Positions 61,701 through 64,000 of a DNA stretch of 64,000 nt are shown here, one piece after another; within the stretch, counting starts at the first letter, position 1; the number at the start of each line of letters is the position of its first letter. Origin of the DNA: Brevibacterium ihuae (GTDB lineage Bacteria > Actinomycetota > Actinomycetes > Actinomycetales > Brevibacteriaceae); the NCBI RefSeq assembly GCF_900184225.1, contig NZ_FXWZ01000003.1, positions 1,429,684 to 1,493,683 of the forward strand, given 5' to 3'. The notes beneath the pieces are model-generated. The model saw only the letters and a list, made by a program, of their open reading frames with translations. It was not told the DNA's origin and did no database searches. The position numbers were made by a program, and so were the translations under genes.

Positions 61701-63280
61701 GAGGACAGCACCTCGAGGCGCGCCTTGACCAGCGCCGACAGCTCGGACACCCGGGTGGCGAGCGTGTCGGTGTCGGTGCCGAGCGTTCGCACCGCGTCCT
61801 GGCCGTGCATCGGGACGGCATGGGGGAGCCACCGGATCCAGCTCCACCGGTCGGCGTCGTCGGCTCCGCCGAGGACGCAGATCTGGACGTCGTTGGGGGA
61901 GTGGAGCGCCGCCACCTGGGCGATGAGCCAGCCCGCGGTGCGTCCGGTGAAGTCGGCGGTGCCGGCCACCCCCACCACGCCCGCGTTCTGGAGCGGGATG
62001 TAGACCGGGACCTCGACGATCTCCTGCGTCGACTTCCGGAGGTGGTCGACCTCGTCGGGATCGACGAGGACGACCTCGGACTCGAGGGAGGCGAGTCCCA
62101 CGCGCAGCCACATGTAGTCCGGATTGTCGTCGCGCCGCTCCCACAGCGCGGTCTGCGGACCGGCGGCGTTGAGGAGGAGCGTCCCCGGGTCGGGGCCGAC
62201 CACTCGGCGGTGGGCGCGCTCATCGGCGACCGCCTGCACCATGTCCGCCTCGACCTTCGCGCGCTTCTCGCGGTACTCGGCCATCTCCTGCTGGTACGTC
62301 TTCTTCCCGGTGACCTTGCGCTGGAAGTAGTTGCCGATCATCATCATCGGCGACAGGATCGCGAAGATCGCGTAGCGCATCGAGCCGAGCAGCGTGACCA
62401 TGACGATGGCGAACACGATCGGCAGGAAGATTATGACGATGGGGAAGCCCTGGAACCGCGGGGGCTGCGGTTTCGTCGGCAGGGTGAACTTCGTCTCCGG
62501 GTCCGGCGGCAGGATGCGCGGGGGGCGGTTGAAGTCGTACCCGGTGCCGGTGTCCGAGGCGGTGACCGCGGCGTACCGGATCTCCGGGGCGGCGACGGTG
62601 AGCACGCTGTCGCCGACGCGCAGGAAGGCGCCGAAGCCCCACGTGGTGAACCCGGCGACCTCCTCGCCGTCGATCCACATCGGGCGGCCCTCGACGGGGT
62701 GCACCTCGACCGCGCCGTCCTCGAACACCGTGAGCGGCAGGCCGCCGAGGTCGGGCAGACCGGGCAGGTCGACGCCCCCGCCGCCGAGCGTCCACTCCCC
62801 GGGGGTGAGCCAGGCGACCGCCCCGGCCCCGAGGCCGCCGACGACCTGGATCCGGATCGTTCCGGTCTCCGACATCGCGAGGGAGTACTCCGGGGCGTCG
62901 TAGGAGAGCAGGCACCCGTCGACGATCGGCGAGGCGGTCACGGTGTCCTCGGGGTCGAGGTCGATGCCGTTGACGGAGAAGCGGCGCCCTGCGCCCACCG
63001 GGGGGAGGGTCGGCGGCGCATCCGGGCGCCGCGGCACGGATGCGGACCCGGTCCGCCACGGCCCCGTGATGACGGTCGCCGACGGGGCGTCCGCCGCGGC
63101 CTCGGCCTCGTGCGCGCTCACCGCGGCGAGCACGGAGCCGCCGGCGACCGCGGGCGGCGCGTCGAGCAGGGACTCGAGCTCGGCGATCAGGCTCCCCACC
63201 GTCGCCTCCTCGTCGACGTCGAGGAGGACGTCGAGCGGGGAGTCGAGATCGGGCCCGATGAGGCTGAACGCCAGGCGCAT
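58748..63280 (-). CDS. eccC: Type VII secretion motor ATPase (EccC/EssC-type, FtsK/SpoIIIE family)
   Basis: ATG at 63280 follows a ggagg site ten bases upstream and gives 1510 residues. An FHA-like beta domain lies near 160-230 (WTLGGGGVDLPGLPDLG), then two membrane helices (GFPIVIIFLPIVFAIVMVTL and MRYAIFAILSPMMMIGNYF, ~275-320). Three ATPase domains follow. Domain 1 has an intact Walker A (GTTGSGKSE, Lys703) and Walker B (LLIVIDEFAS). Domain 2 (~1040, GAGRSGRTQA) and domain 3 (~1337, GPPKSGRSTS) have arginine instead of the P-loop lysine. Known EccC/EssC proteins use domain 1 for transport and domains 2-3 to bind substrates. The FHA-like N-terminus recalls Firmicute EssC. EccB, EccD and mycosin genes are not in the window. 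Confidence 0.9.
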   Translation of the reverse strand: MRLAFSLIGPDLDSPLDVLLDVDEEATVGSLIAELESLLDAPPAVAGGSVLAAVSAHEAEAAADAPSATVITGPWRTGSASVPRRPDAPPTLPPVGAGRRFSVNGIDLDPEDTVTASPIVDGCLLSYDAPEYSLAMSETGTIRIQVVGGLGAGAVAWLTPGEWTLGGGGVDLPGLPDLGGLPLTVFEDGAVEVHPVEGRPMWIDGEEVAGFTTWGFGAFLRVGDSVLTVAAPEIRYAAVTASDTGTGYDFNRPPRILPPDPETKFTLPTKPQPPRFQGFPIVIIFLPIVFAIVMVTLLGSMRYAIFAILSPMMMIGNYFQRKVTGKKTYQQEMAEYREKRAKVEADMVQAVADERAHRRVVGPDPGTLLLNAAGPQTALWERRDDNPDYMWLRVGLASLESEVVLVDPDEVDHLRKSTQEIVEVPVYIPLQNAGVVGVAGTADFTGRTAGWLIAQVAALHSPNDVQICVLGGADDADRWSWIRWLPHAVPMHGQDAVRTLGTDTDTLATRVSELSALVKARLEVLSSPRVGESPWEDVVVLVEDARRLRALPGMTQILKDGPKVGVYSICVDREERLLPEECNSIAVQVDASYVRVSQQKSKVVETSLADQPAPGWFNRLARSMSPIIDATDEDADSALPDSCRLLEVMRLEDPDSAGIRSYWSRIGRSTEAVIGMSLDGPIALDIRKDGPHGLVAGTTGSGKSEFLQTLVAALAIVNRPDAMTFVLVDYKGGSAFKDCVKLPHTVGMVTDLDSHLVERALTSLTAELNRREHILADVEAKDIEDYTDLRAKRPELAPLPRLLIVIDEFASMVRDLPDFVTGLVNIAQRGRSLGIHLILATQRPSGVVSPEIRANTNLRVALRVTDKGESTDVIDSPAASTIGKHHPGRGYARLGASTLVPFQAGRVGGRKPGGGPRQIPKPFVSEVGWEDFGRPWPARPKQKVDEGDVEITDLSVLVGAIIDADRDEAIPAQHRPWLDALPEILTLEELDARAGAPSVDPATAIPPVAWALTDRPERQAQAVETIDFRTLGHKFVVGAGRSGRTQAVRTIAGALSRATGLADVHLYGLDCGTGGLLPLTELPHTGAVVLRTQPERARRLLSRLQDEVTRRQELLADGGYASITEQREAAADDARLPHIVFFIDRWEGFISSLSELDNGKLQSTVMSLLSDGASVGIHCIVTGDRSLNNFRMISQTEDRLVLRLNERTEYSGAGLVPRNIPEEIPPGRGFMVDGQVETQIAVLSEDLSAQGQAAVLRSIGTAAKERAGAVPRSRRPFRVDVLPKTVTLEKALEFRTDEQEANPWFALAGVGGDDLTAQGADFAQAPVFIIGGPPKSGRSTSFAVMARQLLDHGKHMVLITPRRSPAAALAEHPGVLGHLTTDDPDPKELTALLAEHPRDVVIAIDDAELVKKDCTASSFLKKWISTAGDAGNALLLAGGSAELGSGFSGWHAAARKGRCGIVICPQSSSDAEILGIRMNRSMYVDTVKTGTGYLHTGDGALHSITLAHLG

Positions 63281-63299
63281 GGTGGTGGGGTCCTCCGGT

Positions 63300-64000
63300 C
63301 TACGCGGTCTCGCGCGCGATGCTCGGGGCGAGCTGCCCGACGAGGGCGTCGGTCTCCGCCTCGGGGCGGGACACCCCGGCGCCGGACAGGGTGCGGTACA
63401 TCGTCGCCGCGACGGCGGCGGCGCCGTCCGGATCGGTCTCCGAGGTGAGCTCGAGGAGGCGGCGCCACAGACGCTCGGCGGTCGGCACGAGCTCGAGCGC
63501 GCGCTCGAGGAACCACACGGCTCCGGCGCGGTTGGACTCCTGCAGGCAGAGCTCGACGGCGCGCTCAGCCATCCCCACGACGATGACGCGGGCGTCGCGA
63601 CGTGCGGAGTGGAAGGCGATCCACGCGTACCGTCCCGTCGCCCCGGTGTCGAGCAGCGAGCCGCGGGCGCGGGTGAACAGGAGCCCGTAGAGGTCGAGCT
63701 CGCCGGCTGTGCCGTACCCGGTCCCCGCGACCTGGTGGAGGAGCCGCCATTCGTCGAGCACGGATTCGTCGAGGGTCCAGCGGCCGTCCTCGAGCGTGCG
63801 GAGACGCTCCCCGCCGGACGGGGTCCGGCCGAGCCAGGTCCGGGCATCGGCGATCGCGGACTCGACGACGGAGTCGCCGACGCCGCGCGGCCACACGAGC
63901 GAGCGGAGGACCGCGTCGTGGAGGCCCGCGGGATGGAGAGCGACCGCGGTGACGAGCTCGGTGAGCAGCGGCCGGGTGGCCGGATCGACGGGACCGGGCG
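63300..64000 (-). CDS. Winged-helix/BTAD-type regulator linked to type VII secretion (5' part beyond window)
   Basis: The frame is open to the right edge of the window and ends with TAG at 63300, 19 bases before the eccC ATG. About 232 residues are visible. They include PATRPLLTELVTAVALHPAG, VLRSLVWPRGVGDSVVESAI and ARTWLGRTPSGGERLRTLED, the winged-helix pattern of SARP/BTAD-like regulators, then DWxxxHQVAG-type helices and an AVWFLERALELVPTAERLWR TPR-like repeat. Actinobacterial regulators of this kind often carry an N-terminal membrane/LysM part, which would lie outside the window. Position suggests co-transcription with eccC. Its target is not shown. Confidence 0.68.
   Translation of the reverse strand, partial: PGPVDPATRPLLTELVTAVALHPAGLHDAVLRSLVWPRGVGDSVVESAIADARTWLGRTPSGGERLRTLEDGRWTLDESVLDEWRLLHQVAGTGYGTAGELDLYGLLFTRARGSLLDTGATGRYAWIAFHSARRDARVIVVGMAERAVELCLQESNRAGAVWFLERALELVPTAERLWRRLLELTSETDPDGAAAVAATMYRTLSGAGVSRPEAETDALVGQLAPSIARETA

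Noticed and set aside
58263..62144. A 1293-codon minus-strand frame ending in the ESX protein
   Set aside because: Upstream of 58553 it lies over eccC in the wrong frame and the 194-base intergenic region. The ESX gene has its own aaggag site and ATG.
1..64000. tRNA or rRNA genes
   Set aside because: No cloverleaf with a GGTTCGAATCC-type arm or rRNA core sequence was noticed. A tRNAscan-SE/Infernal run would be decisive.

Overview
This is a GC-rich (roughly 70%) chromosomal segment that reads as a Gram-positive actinobacterium of the Micrococcales type. The clues are GTG starts, dense ATGA/GTGA gene overlaps, an LPXTG surface protein, a Tad/Flp pilus locus without a secretin, and an EccC-type (type VII secretion) motor ATPase. 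The genus cannot be fixed from the sequence; a Brevibacterium-like organism is only a guess.

Layout. Positions 1-180 hold the end of purA. After a 60-bp perfect palindrome come two overlapping large ATPase/LuxR regulators (480-5803). A tightly packed exopolysaccharide operon follows (about 6016-19347): priming sugar transferase, three glycosyltransferases, a Wzy-like polymerase, a Wzz-like co-polymerase, a Wzx flippase, a nucleotide-sugar dehydratase and aminotransferase pair, a PIG-L deacetylase and a secreted clan-A glycosidase. A convergent LPXTG protein comes next (19567-21378). The heterotetrameric sarcosine oxidase operon soxBDAG (26826 down to 21516) diverges from a GntR regulator, with a consensus promoter and a palindromic operator between them. 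Then come an oligopeptidase B-like protease, a BCCT transporter, a second copy of the palindrome, purL and a leucine/valine-type dehydrogenase.

The right half (36626-64000) is dominated by type VII secretion genes. Three related modules of small ESX-like proteins, coiled-coil/transmembrane candidate effectors and small accessory proteins lie at 36626-41115 (A), 52487-55567 (B) and 55668-58171 (C). They sit beside a standalone ESX protein (58263-58553), a 1510-aa FtsK/SpoIIIE motor ATPase with an FHA-like N-terminus (58748-63280), and a winged-helix/BTAD-type regulator cut by the window edge. Between modules A and B are trhO, a glycosyltransferase/membrane pair, an SMR exporter pair controlled by what looks like a guanidine-III riboswitch, and a complete Tad pilus operon (44790-51721).

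How the genes work together. The first third makes and decorates a surface polysaccharide. The middle imports and oxidises methylated amines (betaine to sarcosine to glycine plus a C1 unit). The last third builds adhesive pili and appears to export a paralogous family of membrane-active proteins. The best candidate for an undescribed system is that three-module ESX set. Two genes (near 6015 and 52320) lack a usable start and would be repaired by removing one C from a C-run, so a sequencing or assembly indel should be considered there.
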